Shown here piece after piece: positions 33,372 through 46,340 of a stretch of DNA of 64,000 nucleotides (positions are counted from its first letter, which is position 1; every line of letters begins with the position of its first letter). Position numbers and translations under genes: made by a program. Where the stretch lies: positions 43,189,858-43,253,857 of the forward strand of contig NC_083598.1 of assembly GCF_020882245.1 (NCBI RefSeq), written 5' to 3'. A model generated the notes under the pieces. The model had not been told where the DNA came from. It did not search any database and saw only the letters and a program-made list of their open reading frames with translations. This stretch comes from Rhopalosiphum padi (Eukaryota; Arthropoda; Insecta; Hemiptera; Aphididae).

Positions 33372-33967
33372 CAGTGGCGGCTCGTGCTATAGGGCACACG
33401 GGCACGTGCCCCACCTAAAAAATTGAGAAGAAAGAAGAAAAATGTATATTCAATTATTAAAATTAATATTGAATAAGTTTTTCTTTCATCATGATATAAG
33501 TTGGTACTTGGTAGTTTGAATATTATCGAAAACAATGTTTTATCAAATACGGGTGCTCCTAGATACGGTACGTGTATACTATATATACGCATTGGGCGAC
33601 GGGCACAACGAAGTTGTGCCCGGATAATCCGATCAACAGTACTAGATTTCCCCCACTTTTCGACACGAATTAATACGGCATTGCCGGGCACAATCGGATT
33701 GTGCCCGAATTCTATTTCTATTACGATTTATAATATTTTGTCGGTTCTATTGCCTTCGTATTGTTATTGTCGACCGTCGCCGGTTTTGAAAACATGATAA
33801 GATAACAATTAATTATTATTTGTTCATTCTAATAATTCTGTTAAGTGTGAAATTTTTATTTCATTTAAAAAATCAACAGGAATTGATGGTAAGTTCAAAG
33901 TTCTCATAGTGGAAAAAGAAGGAAATATTTGTGCCCCACCTTCAACGAACCCCACGAGCCGCCACTG
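33372..33967. mobile_element. hAT-type MITE (596 bp) with 8-bp target duplication
   Basis: The terminal inverted repeats are cagtggcggctcgtg and its complement. The flanks are gttacatg (33364-33371) and gttacacg (33968-33975), an 8-bp duplication with one mismatch. Inside are two near-identical 21-base palindromes at 33601-33621 and 33686-33706 (gggcacaa...ttgtgccc). There is no transposase, so it would have moved with enzymes from an autonomous hAT. Confidence 0.85.
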
Positions 33968-33975
33968 GTTACACG

Positions 33976-36900
33976 GTATCAGTATTCAGGAGTCAGGACC
34001 TGTGCGGCGGCTGAGTCCTGTCCGCAGTATAATTTACACGTGCATTCGCCGTCGTCGCAAACTATATACATGATACATCCGTTCGCTGTACCTGATGTAT
34101 GTCAAAATCAAAACGCACGTATAATTAAACGTGCTTGTGACAAATTTTCAGCCAATGAGAATATAATATATCAATGTGACCAGTGGCCGTATAATTTAAA
34201 CAAAATCTCATCGGTTTTCCACAACATAATATATATCAATGTTATTTTTTTTATTCGTTATTATTTTAATTGTTTAAATATAGGTACCTATAAAATTGAA
34301 TACAAAATTAACAGTTTTTTGCGTTGTTTCTGTTTTTAAAAAGAATATCGTAAAACGAGGTAATGCGCAAAATCAAAATTGTTTTGGGTTTATTAAAGGT
34401 AAATTTAATGTAATGAAGTACAATTATCATACCTAATGAATATTGAATGAATAAAGAAACCTACGATTTTTGAGCCAAAAATTTTAACTGAAGTGTTTTT
34501 ATAATATACTTGCAAACTTGACATAAAACAATAAATGGAGTATACTCTCACATATAAATTAAAATGACATTATATGTAGCATACAATTTCATTTCACGAA
34601 TTTCCGGTTGTGTAATATGCGTAAATCTAAGACACAAATACACAATATATAAATGAACGCGGATATATGTATTACTAAAAAAAGATCTTGTATAATAAAC
34701 AATTATATACGTTACAATTTTACAAATAATACCAACAAAAAAAAAATTTACGTTTTCGTAATGTGTACAATGTTTCGAACAGATTCGTATGTCATTCAAC
34801 GACGTCACAGCCACCGAATAATCGGATCAGAATCGAATCGCACGCGTTGTCAGATCATTACAGCGGCACACGAGACGGGCAGCTCAATCGAGAGCGATAC
34901 ACCCGTAACGCGGAACTCTGACGAGTCACTGGAACTGTGCCATATGCTCGCTAGATAAGACGTACGCGCGACTTGTCATTTCTGCGGAACGTAACCCGCC
35001 GTAGCTCTGCGCATAATATGTCGACAATGACGATAACACGCAGGGAAACGGGGGTTTTACGAATATACTATCTGTTTGGTAAACATACTTGAACACTTAC
35101 GAATAACGTATTATTCCTACGAATGGTTGTTAATCGTATACCTAACACGGAAACAGAAAAAATAAAATTTTGTTTGTGCATACCAGAGCTTGAGCTAAGG
35201 AAATGTTAGAGCTGCGAATATGTATGAATGTAGATATGAATAAAATCACTATTTAATAATACGAGTACAAGCAATATAATGTGCAGGCAAAAAAAATTAA
35301 ATTTATTAATTAATTTTTGATTAAAAAATATAGATACCAGATGCCTTCCCTATCGCGCAAGTCTGCCCGGGGTGGGTCTTGCTACGACGGAGAACAGGCA
35401 GTGAATGTCAATGCTGGTCGTTTCGCCGGGCCTTTTATATCCGGTGTTCTGTGACAGATAACAAGAAACCGTAGAAACCCCAATAGTGCAATCGCCGATA
35501 AACGCATAATTTAAATAAAAGTTATTATAAGAATAAAATAATTATAATAATAATAATAAAATTAGGAATAAGAATAATAAAAATGATAATAATAAAAAGG
35601 AAAAGAAGAATCTAGAACCTTATCCGTGCATCCCCCCCCACACCGAACGGAAAAATCCCCCCTATCGGACAAAAAATTAAAAGTTAAAATATTAAACAAT
35701 TATTTATTATGTACAAACTTTTCACAGGATTTTAAGGACTTTTCCAGAGTTTTTTCCAACCCGTTCTTTTCGTAATCGCGAAGTTTGCGTCTTTTGAAAG
35801 CCGTGCGTATATACGATTTTTTCGCCGTTTGCGTTCATACAGCGGTTGCGATCGCGGTAACGAGTACGACCGCCGACGACAGTCCCCCGGACGTTTTTCT
35901 TCGTTTTTTTTTTTTGCACACATAAGGTCGCGGACGCCGATCGATGTACGTGATAATGTGATATTTATTCTATTGTTATTGCTTAAATGTACACGTATAT
36001 AATATACGTTTGATTCGAAGCCCATTTGTCGATGTACAATATACTGTTTTTTGTTTTATTCAATAAATTGCATATTTGCATTATATATTTATATTATTTT
36101 TGTTGTTCTCCGTAGCTAAACTTTGACGTCATACTTATATCTTCAACCACGGGTTGTGCTGTATACCATAAAACCGTTTCTCGACGACGTTTGTGTCGCA
36201 AAATACGGGTGTATTATTGGTGTATACTCGTACCTATATGTAATAATACATGATAAGTTTTTTGTAGGTGTATTTATGAGTTATTAATAACATGTTATAC
36301 GTCTTTATAAATCGTAATTTAAATTATAATGTCATTGGATGATGTGTAATAAATTAATAAGTGTTTCTTTATTTTAAAATATTTTTGTTTAATACATTTA
36401 ATGATTTTTGGGGATTATGGGTGACTGAAGGTGATGTGGGGGCTTTGCTCCGAAGTCCGCACAGTAATGTGATATTGAATTTTGTATGGAATGCTCGTTC
36501 ATCCAACTTCCACTGAGTCCCTCTTCTAGTTTTTTTCCAAATCAAGCACTGATAGCAACAAATGTATTATTTTATAAACGAAATTAATATTGTCTAAAAA
36601 GTTTAAAAAAAAATACGAGATTTTAAAATATGGTAATGTTATTGATAATAAGTATTAATAAATGTACTCATTTAACATATATTTTATTTACATAAATATT
36701 AGATGAATATAATATGTATAGTATTTATTTGTGTGATGTTAAAAATTAAATCTTCCAAATATCCGAATAATATTAATTATCTTGTGTGTATTTCACGGGT
36801 TAATTTCTAATGCTCCGTGACTGGGATTGACCATATAACCTTAATATAACGACCTAACGTACAAGTATCTATACAATTTACGTACATATATATTTGACGC

Positions 36901-37050
36901 GGTTACGGCGGTATAGACTATAGGTGCTCGGCGTGTCTGCGGTGAGCCGGTCAGGAATCAGGATAAAAGAACAACACGAATTTCACTATTCGTACGATGT
37001 ATTATTACTATTGTTATTATTTTATTGATGATTAACAACGATACACAATA
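33976..37050. other. Mixed-composition region, no gene recognised
   Basis: CpG-rich patches occur at 34790-35050, 35335-35460 and 35750-35960 between AT-rich stretches. Several open frames of 80-136 codons arise (for example 33929-34339 and 34653-34958 on plus, 35732-36025 on minus), but none shows a known domain. The 35335-35460 patch (cgcgcaagtctgcccggggtgg) ends abruptly and may be a transposon or a promoter. Nothing can be assigned. Confidence 0.35.
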
Positions 37051-37539
37051 TAGCTAGTTGTCAAATGTCACCATGACAGGTGTTGACGACAGCATAAAAA
37101 AGAATGTAGTATGTATGTTGTTGGTAAGACGATTCGCGCAAGAGAGCGAGACGCATAGCGGCCGGTACTCGTCCGGACCCATTTGTCCTCCAGCCCTGCG
37201 CTGTGCCTTTTTGGCGTGCGGGAGAGTCGTCGGTGTCACGTCGTCGTTGCCCGTGGTGGCGGTTGGTAAGGCGCAGACCGGTCATCGGTGCGGTGCCTGT
37301 ACTTAGTACCGTCGACCGATGCGTACCGTGTCAAATCGTTAGTAATTTACAAAAGCTCGACAATGAATCGTTACGTATGCGATCGACTGCTTGATGGACA
37401 CGAAACATCTTAGATAACGGTATACACGCGATCGCCCCTTCCCCATTATCGTCTCTGGCTTAATTTTTTAACGTAATTATTTCGTAGTTAATTATTCGTA
37501 TTTCGTACGAATCATAGATATCATAGATATTATTATGTT

Positions 37540-38100
37540 TGCCCTTTAAAAATCGACCCCCCCTCACCCGTTATTGTGGCCTAGTTCCGCCTCTGCGGCC
37601 AGACTCGTATTTAGAGGGGGCACGGGTAGGCACATGCCCAGGGGCGGCACGTCACGGTGATCTATAAAAACGAGATGGAACTCTGAAGTTAACTTGGGAG
37701 AGTAAGGAGGGAGCATCAATATAACCATTAATTATAGCTTACTCAAAACCACTATAGATTTGCTGTCATACGTCTATACTATACATCAACCAAGGAAATC
37801 AGTCCAAGCTTATTATATAGAGACAGAAAGGTAATCGTGCTTAACATGCTCTATTCTTAAAATATTGGCGGCACATGATATAAGAAACCCCTCTGGACTT
37901 CCTCTGTATGTGAGAGCAGTCAGTTTTCGTGAACGGATCCCAAAGGACGGACGTACACACTAGCAACAAGGATCTACCAGGGAACAATACAGCGGCGTTT
38001 TAAGTGCGAGGAGGTCAGCTTATGGATTTCTTCGACGTTCGAATATTATACTTACTATAATATTATTAATTGTAAGGATAAATTATAATATGCCCAGGGG
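37540..38100. repeat. Transposon-like remnant (cgtatttagagggggcacg / atgcccaggggcg)
   Basis: The phrase atgcccaggggcg occurs at both 37649 and 38091 in the same orientation. The left part (ggccagactcgtatttagag, then ggcacatgcccagg) resembles degraded hAT-type ends. The boundaries cannot be set and no coding frame is present. Confidence 0.35.
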
Positions 38101-38102
38101 CG

Positions 38103-38710
38103 CCGCGGTATGGTTAGAGCGAGACTGTACTGCATCGCGCACGTACAAAGGTAACGAAAAACGGTATAAAAGTCGGCGGGCGGCGATGTACCTAACAGCA
38201 TTACAGCTATATAGTGATATAAAAACATTAAAAACGTACTAAAGCGTTTGACGTCGAATAGATTGCCACGGACCGGCGCAACAATACGACACCCGCCTTT
38301 TACAATCGCGCGATCCGGCGGCGACGGCGACGCGGTGACTAAATATTATATAGCGATACCCGGAGTGGACAACGATGAGCACCACCGCCTTGACGGGCTT
38401 AACGACACCATGTATATAGCGGTCGTGGGAATCGTTACTAATTTACGAGAGCTCGGCGGTTAATCGTCACCTGCGTAACGACGCGGCCGACTACTGCTTG
38501 ATGTACACACGGAACGTCATATACATATAACCGCGTATAGTTAGAGCGAGACTGTACTGCATTGCACGTACAAATAAGGTAACGACAAGCGGTGGAGCGC
38601 GTATAGAGAAGTTGACGGGCGGCGACGGGACAACCGGCAAAGAAGCCGTACATCGACGTTACGAATATTAAACACGTACCGAAACGTTTATTAACATCGC
38701 CGAGTGGGCT
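38103..38710. repeat. Tandem duplication, ~428-bp period
   Basis: Copy 1 starts at 38103 and copy 2 at 38531. Both contain ttagagcgagactgtactgc followed by at, then acgtacaaa, ggtaacga, cgggcggcga and aaacgt. A further related segment at 37335-37405 matches 38430-38515 (aatcgttagtaatttac, gactactgcttgatg), so the block has a third, older relative. CpG is frequent throughout. Confidence 0.8.
38163..38170 (+). promoter_or_regulatory. Candidate TATA box in the CpG-rich duplication
   Basis: Copy 1 carries tataaaag in a GC-rich setting (cggtataaaagtcggcgg). Copy 2 has lost it (gcgtatagag). No coding exon follows convincingly, so its role is unproved. Confidence 0.25.
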
Positions 38711-39088
38711 GCCGTGTATGAAGTGGTGGCACACTCGGACGCACGTCAATGCGTAAAAACGGGCCGATGTACGACGTTTACGCGAAATTCGTTTTCGACG
38801 AACGGCCCAACGCAATCGGGGGGACGCATATTATACAAAAATAATACGGCGACCGATAAAGCGGCAGCCCGTCCAAATCGCAAATGGAATTTTGCGATCG
38901 TACAAAAATATTATGTCGGTGTGTCGGAGACGTCTCAACGGGATATTGTAATAATATAAAAAAAACAAATATCGTGCGAATGAGATTATACGGAAACACA
39001 CAAACAACGTTTTCGGCATGTCTTTCGAGTCAACGACGGTACTGAACGAGGTCCATTATAATATAATTATATATTATATCCTGACTGT

Positions 39089-39935
39089 CAGGGGCGGATT
39101 CAGACCAAGATAACAGGGGGGGGGGCGATTTTTAAAGGGCACACATTAATTTTGATAAAGTATTTTTTTTTTTTTTTTTTTATTAATGATAAGGCTTCAA
39201 CAGCTTAGGTTATTAGCCTACAGAAAGTTATAACAATGTAAAATTATAAATATTTACAACTTATTGTTTAAATGTATAAAGTAAAAAAATTTGTATATAG
39301 CTTCTGTGTTTTCTTCGCTGAGGGCAAGTCGGAGAGAAGATGAATTTTTGAATATTTTCCGAGCTACGGCGTATTTAGGACATCTAGTGACGATGTGGTC
39401 GATCGACAGGTCCACTATAAAGTATTTATTTAGGTACATACCTACATATATGTTACTTTTTAAACACAACACTACGCATCATAACCGACGCCCACAATAC
39501 AGTATCAAACCTAAATCTTTTAAAATCCACTAATATTCCACCACTCAAAGAAGAGGCACTCCGTCTTGCAAAAACACTCCAACATAGTTTATCCACCAGC
39601 AAATTCCCACACCTATCACGCCTAGCCTAACCTGACAAATACTATCCTGTAACACCCCATTCAGAGTGAAAAGGCTCAGCCTGGTGCTCTAAATAGGTCA
39701 CAGGCCGACCAATCAAAGCGAATTGCAAATATGTTACTTTCTAGTTCATACAGTATCGTATAGAACAAAAAAAATATTTTTTATAGTAATAGTAATAAAA
39801 AAATGATATCACTATAATTTTATTACCTACCACTTGAAGTATAATTAAGTCAAAAACTAAAATCAAGGACTTCAAACTATTTTTTTTTGACAGAACGGGG
39901 GGGGGGAACGATCGCCCTCTCTGGTTCCGTCACTG
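39089..39935. mobile_element. hAT-type element with perfect 8-bp target duplication
   Basis: The ends are caggggcggattcagacc and the complement of cagtgacggaaccagag, which are similar inverted repeats. Exact ctgactgt copies lie at 39081-39088 and 39936-39943. Runs of G sit just inside both ends. The interior is occupied largely by a LINE fragment, so the element has either captured it or been hit by it. Confidence 0.85.
39160..39425 (-). pseudogene. LINE 3' end inside the hAT element
   Basis: On the minus strand, 39425-39254 reads VDLSIDHIVTRCPKYAVAR, then KIFKNSSSLRLALSEENTEA, then IYKFFYFIHL. The HIxxxCPKY...R pattern is what many Jockey/I-type LINEs show at their C-terminus. It is followed by a short 3' trailer and a poly(A), seen as the T-run at 39160-39180. 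Only this tail is present. Confidence 0.7.
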
Positions 39936-39943
39936 CTGACTGT

Positions 39944-41604
39944 GGCTCTGATGGTGATATAATATGTATATATTTATTATATACATCAAAATGCTGTGGT
40001 AGTGTGGTGACATCGCTGACATCGTGTCACGGACTAGACGGAGCACATTAATGTTATCTCAAAACAATTTAAACATCATTTAAATGTACAACATTTTTTT
40101 TTTTTTGAAAGTCGAATATAAAATAAAATATAAAAACAAAATGCCATTCTCTCATAAACATTGTCCTCTATCATTTTTGTTAAATGATTTTACTCTAAAA
40201 TCATAAAAAAACGATTTTAGGTGAAAAGCGTTTTATCCGTGTCACGCGTTGGTTTGATAGAGAAAATAAATATTGCACTGACATTCTCTTAATAAGAAAT
40301 AATAACCGTGAATAGAGCCGATAAGAATGTAACATAGACATAGTAAATTGGTATGTTATGTATAGTTAGTAAACAATACACGTATTATAGTACCGACACA
40401 ATTTACCACAAAATGCAGATTACAGAATGGCTATCTCTATAAAATAATATAATTAATTGTATTCGAGTATTACTTATTGTCAAATTAAGTATACTATTTT
40501 TTATACTCCTCCAAAAAGGTGTTGAAACTAGTTGAGCAGTCTAGATTGAGCTAAAATTTTAATTAAGTTGGGTGGGCCGACCTAAGGCCACATCGAATTT
40601 AGCGTGGGCCGGCCGTCTCCCCCCTTGACTACGTGCCTGGTAGGTACATTGGTACAATACGCCGGACAAGCCGAGTAATATTATGTTAAAAACATAATGT
40701 ATTATTATTATTATATTTATATTAATTTTATCTTTTTAGCTTTAAATACAGTCATACAGACGTTATTAGCTATAAATATGGTTACTTTACAATATTTATT
40801 ATTTTATTATTTTATTCATTCATTATCATAATTTTATAACCACGTAAAAACTATTTTTCCTTTACCTTGCACAATTATTTTTAAAACATATTGAATTATT
40901 GATATAAATTTGATTTTTTAAATAAACAAACTATTTGGTAATGAAAGATAAATAGTTTCACTCATGTAGGTAGGTTTTTCAAAATATTTAAATATCTCCT
41001 CGGCATCAAGAGGAATATTTAATTTTATATTTTTAATTATTTATTTATAAAAACACTATAATAATAATTAAATATTAATTATTGTCCCCACATTTTTTTT
41101 TTAATTTTTCAAAATCTCATATTATGGCGTTATTTTTTCGCGATACTGTTGTAATGGTGACTATAATTATAGTACATGAATATCGTAAAAATTATAGTTG
41201 GGCCTTTTTTACATTTTTTTAAAAATCAAATTTTATTATTATAATTTCTGGCTTCATTATCCAACATGTCTCAAGGTAGCGAGCGAGTAAAGAGTGACCC
41301 AGTTTGTTTATGATAAAAGTCTAATAAATAAAATTGCAGTGCAATAGAATTGTGGTTATTATTATTATTATTTTTTATTGAGAAAAGGCTCTTGGCATTA
41401 GCAACATAGGTCATTGGGTGTGGGGGGTTAATGGTTATTATTGATTAAGCATAGGTAAGTAATTGCATAACTAGAAATAAAGATGTTACTAGTATGTATT
41501 ATATAATAGGTAATAATAATAATAATATACAAATCTTAATGTTGATGCGTAGGTACCTATTGGCATAAATTAAAATTGTGACCCCTGAACAACGCTGTCC
41601 GTGG
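39944..41604. other. AT-rich intergenic DNA with small repeat scraps
   Basis: Contains a GC-rich scrap at 40565-40650 (gtgggccgacctaagg, ccccccttgactacgtgcctgg), which looks like a transposon end, and simple (att)n runs. No gene or long frame was seen. Confidence 0.4.
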
Positions 41605-41612
41605 GTTTGGAG

Positions 41613-41853
41613 CATAGGCGTGCACAGACATTGTTCGCATGGTCTGCGGCTAATAAAATTTGCCCACCCCCTTTTTCATTTTTTCAAAATTAATTTTAAA
41701 AAACAAGTCCATACTCCATTTCGATATCGTATTAGCATTTTTTAACTACTTACCAGTCCAAATAATGAACTAAGACATTGTTCATGTGCCCCCAAGCATC
41801 TGGCCGCAGGGTATGCAAGCGCATACTCTGCATACCCTGTGCTCACGCCTATG
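41613..41853. mobile_element. hAT-type MITE (241 bp), exact 8-bp target duplication
   Basis: The ends are cataggcgtgcacag and its imperfect complement (gtgctcacgcctatg). The duplication gtttggag lies at 41605-41612 and 41854-41861. Internally non-coding, with a small GC-rich tail (catactctgcataccctg). Confidence 0.85.
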
Positions 41854-42460
41854 GTTTGGAGCTATTGCCTTAACTAATAATATTAAAATAAAAAAGTAGT
41901 CAAGTGAGTAACGCTCTATAGAATAGTGGATACCAAATAAGTCACTAAACGGATATGTTAAATTTAAATTTAATGATATATCATTGCATTTGAAATATGA
42001 AAAATGATTTTGAACTGTTAGCTTATTTATAGATTAGTAGGTACATTTTATGAAATGTTTTTGATATAACTGCTGAGAACATTTTTATTAAAAGATATAT
42101 AATATCTAAAATTGTATTCATGATTTTAATAATTTTAACTAAAAAACAGTGAAATAGGTAACTAAATTAATTTAGTTTATTGGAATGATTTTGATTATTT
42201 GTATAATAAGATTCAGTAAATATAATTATATTTAAAACAAAAAATGACACTGGCACAAAGTTAATATCTAGTACTTTAACATCACATTTTGGAATTTAAG
42301 AAAAATACATAGGTAACCTGTAATTAACTAATTAATTATATAAGCTAGTACTCAAAATAATGGAAATGTAAAGATATTATATAAATGTAATATTGCAGGA
42401 TGCATAAGATAATCACAGTACACATAAATACATGCTACATTAAATAGGTAACTATGTTCA

Positions 42461-45400
42461 TTAATCACGTTTCTTGCTTTCTGGTTTTGGATATTTGAAT
42501 ATTAATCCCAGTTGTATCAAACACAATATAACAGCTACTATGTTTTGAACCTAAAAAAGAAAGACGTTTAGTATAAATGCACGTTAAAATAGGATCTTTA
42601 ATTATACCTTGATGAAAATGTTGTCTATTAACAACCCATATATTAACCACAAGAATCCAACAAAAGCTCCAGAAGCAATCATTGGAAAAGGTAGCATTGA
42701 TGCATCTTTATTTTTAATAATATTATTCTGTAAAATAAATGATAATATATAAGAAAACATCAATTTTTATTAATTATTACTAATTACTAATATTACTAAT
42801 ATTCAATAGGTATCATTCTCTAGCCCAGCGTTTCCCAAAGTATGTTCCGCGGAATCTTAGGGTTCTGAGAGACAATCTCGAAGGTTCTGCCAGATGTATG
42901 TGATAATTGAGAAAATTATTTTATATTATTTAAAAAAAGGGGGTTCCACGAAACACAAACTATTTTTCAAGGATTCCGTGGTCATAAAAGTTTGGGAACC
43001 GCTGCTCTAGCCTACAGAGAAGAACTAGTTTTAAGTAAGGGATGTATTATTTCTCCTTAACTCTGACATACCAGTCAACATGCTACTACATATATGCAAA
43101 AACGGACACATTTTTGTTGAAGCACAGATTCCTTCTTTCGTGTGCCAGAATATAGAATTGACTATGAATGCTGGTGGTAAATTGATATCAGTCTCAAAAA
43201 CTATTTGCATGATAAAACAATTAAACACATTATAATCAAAATATAATTAATCTAGTTTTAATTTAAAATTAATTAATTTTGTAATGTACTGTGCAAAAAG
43301 GGTATACAAGAAATAAACATGGACAATGATATTTTTTGCAAAAATAATAATAATAAGACAATTTACCTAAAAACTTAAATAGCTATACAGGTTTCTTTAT
43401 GAGGTAATTTTACTTAAATAATATTAATGGAGTCAGATCTAGATAATAAGTGTGGAAGGAGTTCATGCAGAGCTGTGCAAAGAGAGGGGCAATTAGGGCA
43501 AGTGCCTCAGGGCGGCAAAAAAGCCCCTAAAGCTCCCCCTTAATGTCTGCCTATGATTAAGGACGCCAAATATAATTTATCTAGGGCACCACTGATGGTT
43601 AACACAAGATTTAACTTATTCTTAACATATGATTATCAATCTATATTGATATTTGATCATTCCCTACCCACAATTACACATCCTAGATCTTCCTCTAAAT
43701 AAAGCACTTAGAATAATTTACCAAAGAGAATAAAGGAGATCCAATTAGTGTTAACATTAATACAGTGAGAATAACTCCAAAACGGTATTCAATCAGTTTT
43801 TCATCTTCAATTGTTGAATATCCCCATAATACACCAGTGAACAATGTAGCTTTTGTTAACATGGAAAATAATGGTTTCTATAAATACAAAAGCAATATAA
43901 TATTTAGAAAAACATTAAATGTTTAAAAATAACAGTAATTTATTTACCGAATCAGCAGTATAAAAATAAAACACTAAAAAATAAATCAAGTTCAATATAA
44001 ATCCAAAAATGTTAACTGGTATAATATTAGGATCATTCATGAGTATTCCATTTTTGATCATAAGTATGGACCTAAACAAATTAAATTAAAGTGAACAGAT
44101 GAACAAATAAATAAAAATTATCAATACAATACTTACATAGCCATACCTCCAACAAAAGGTGTAGGATCAACATTCTTGGTGCTTTTATTTTTTATTATAT
44201 CTCGACATATAAGACTGAAAAAGTGAAATGTAAATTATTGAATTTTAAAAATGTATAGCCAACCAATAAAAATATTGTTGTCTTATTTTATTAAGGTTAT
44301 AATAGGTAAGCTATTAGAATAAGATAAGTTCAGTATAACTGGACAAAAAAAGGTTTAAAAAAATATATATTTTTTTAAATACAATATAACATTAGTTATA
44401 TAAATTAATATATAATATGCAATACAAATACATTCTAGACTAATTTATTTATCATTGAACGTTTCACATTAAAGTTTTGATAAAGGTTTTTAAATAAAAT
44501 AATTATATTTAAATAGAATTAAAGATTGATAAAATCATATAGTATTATATAATTATGTTAAGGATATGTATTTGTCAGAAGTTATATAAATGGATATGCT
44601 TTGGAATATATTTAAAATTAGTTGACACCAATACACCAACAAAATAACAAATATTTATTATTTAAATATCATACATATTTTAAATTAAACATTTACTGCA
44701 TAGATATTCTTTTAAAAATATAAATTTATTTTACTGAAATTCTAATCTATGTACTGTCATTGTTTATAGTATATTCAAAATTATTTTATTACTATTGAGT
44801 ATTGACCTATTTACTATTAAATTAACATATATCGTAACTAGGAAACTTAAATTATTTTTAAGAATAAAAATTTTTTCTTGATTATTTTTAATTTTTAGAG
44901 TTTTGTGCTAATTTTGAAACTTTTTAAGATATTATTACAATTTAGTTTTTTTTTTTTTTTTATCAATATCTGTTCTATTATATAAATAGTTAAATAAACA
45001 AATTAATATATTTTTAATTATTACTAATCACATACTAATAATTTGATTCTTTAAATAAGATTATACATGAATTTAATTATTTTATAATCCTTTTTAGTTA
45101 ACAACTGTAAATAGTCTTCAAAGTTCAAGTCCACGTAATAGCACTATTAATATAAATGACGTTTTCCTCTTTAATCAATATTATACTTTAATACATGATT
45201 AATAACCCATAAGATGTCATGAGATTATTCTCTGTATTATAGCACATATTTTTGCCATTTAGGTACTTCAATTTTATTGCTTAAAATATTTTTTAAGTAT
45301 TCATTTAAAATACTTAGCTCATTGCTTAATTAACTATCAACACTTTAAAATATTAATCTAAGTCTTATTATTGATTTAGCAGGTTAATGATCTCAATATT

Positions 45401-46247
45401 TTCTAGAGCCTAGTATTGATTTCAAAGGCAACTAATTTAAAATCTACATATATTATTACATTAAAGGTAACAATACAATATTGATTCTACTGAATATAAC
45501 TTTTGTGTTGTACGCTTTTAGGAAGGCGACATATAGTACTAGAAAAGAACAAAAAACTGTCAAATTACCTATATGAAATATTTTTAAATATATTTGTTAG
45601 GTAGTTGATGAAAATTCTTATAATTTGTTCAAATATGCATAACCATTTAACCATCGATTAAATATATTTAAAAAACATGTTTAGATGTTTTATTTTTTTA
45701 AATTATTTCTATATGTTACAGGTAATTTACACTGTCCAGTGTCCGTAACATAATTTATTTATTGTTTAAATATAGAACAACTAAAATATGAAAAAAATCA
45801 AAAAAAAAAGGCAAAGGAATCATCATATGAGTAACTTTACTAATATACTAAAATTAATGTATTATTTTACTGTTAAGAACTTTTTTAATAATATGCACTT
45901 AGGTAATAAACTGGAACCTAATAGGAATTAAAATGTTATATTGGTTTATATGAAGTATTAGTATAATTGAAATAAAATACTATTTTAAATTATGTAATGA
46001 ACAATCAATACTTAAAACACTGTGAAGTATAACATTGTATGTTTTTGAGAAATTTTTTTTCAAAAAATAATAATATAATTTAAAAATATAGGCAACAGGG
46101 TTTTAAAATGTGTCCAATCCAATTATCAATATCAAATATTATAAAATACTGAATATTTTAAATTAAACTATGTACTTACACAGGAGCAAAGAATGTTCCA
46201 ATAGTTGCAATTGCTGCACATTTGCCAACAGTGTCTGTGAGACTCAT
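42461..46247 (-). CDS. SWEET sugar transporter, complete six-exon gene
   Basis: SWEET proteins move sugars passively across membranes as seven-helix carriers made of two three-helix MtN3 repeats joined by a linker helix. Exons: 46247-46180, 44214-44137, 44071-43948, 43877-43722, 42727-42608 and 42550-42461. They total 636 nt and encode 211 residues, the usual length. Start MSLTDTVGKCAAIATIGTFF; stop TAA at 42463-42461. Family marks are Pro22, Pro42 in TPFVGG, Asn69 after NGILMNDPN, GSP at 136-138, LPFPMIASG at 154-162, WLIYG at 169-173 and Asn185. The two Asn are the paired substrate-pocket residues of the repeats. All introns are GT-AG and frames join without stops. It is the insect saliva/SWEET1 type; likely substrates are glucose or trehalose (inference). 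A hAT MITE sits in intron 4. Confidence 0.93.
42826..43004. mobile_element. hAT MITE (179 bp) in SWEET intron 4
   Basis: Terminal inverted repeats are cagcgtttcccaaa and tttgggaaccgctg. An exact 8-bp target duplication, ctctagcc, lies at 42818-42825 and 43005-43012. Near-perfect arms continue inward (ttccgcggaatc / ggattccgtgg). It is non-coding and does not touch the splice sites at 43721 and 42728. Confidence 0.93.
43460..43610. repeat. Transposon tail in SWEET intron 4
   Basis: A GC-richer patch (gagaggggcaattagggcaagtgcctcagggcgg, then ctagggcaccactgatgg) resembles the degraded end of a DNA transposon seen widely in insect genomes. No TIR pair or duplication was found. Confidence 0.4.
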
Positions 46248-46340
46248 ATTTCAATACCAGTTATAGGTAGTCTAAAAATTATGAATAATATTTAAAATTT
46301 AAAAACAAAAAGTTATGGTTTTAGATACCTACCAAGAGAA
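46248..46340 (-). other. Possible 5' untranslated exons of SWEET
   Basis: A tttttag acceptor at 46272 would begin the leader at 46271, just before the start codon. A ttg/gtaggt donor (exon end about 46333) lies about 60 bases upstream, so a non-coding exon may be spliced on here. The distance between donor and acceptor (about 60 bases) is short but feasible for an insect intron. The promoter probably lies within 46.4-46.9 kb. Confidence 0.35.

Noticed and set aside
35732..36025. Minus-strand basic frame (KKKNEEKRPGDCRRRSYS)
   Set aside because: Arg/Lys richness comes from T-run and CG-rich composition. No family match and no gene context.
37054..37394. Four overlapping open frames on both strands
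   Set aside because: No domain, no consistent codon use and no splice partners. All four cannot be real.
42465..42650. 61-codon minus-strand open frame across SWEET exons 5-6
   Set aside because: It runs through the intron. The spliced SWEET reading frame explains the conserved parts.
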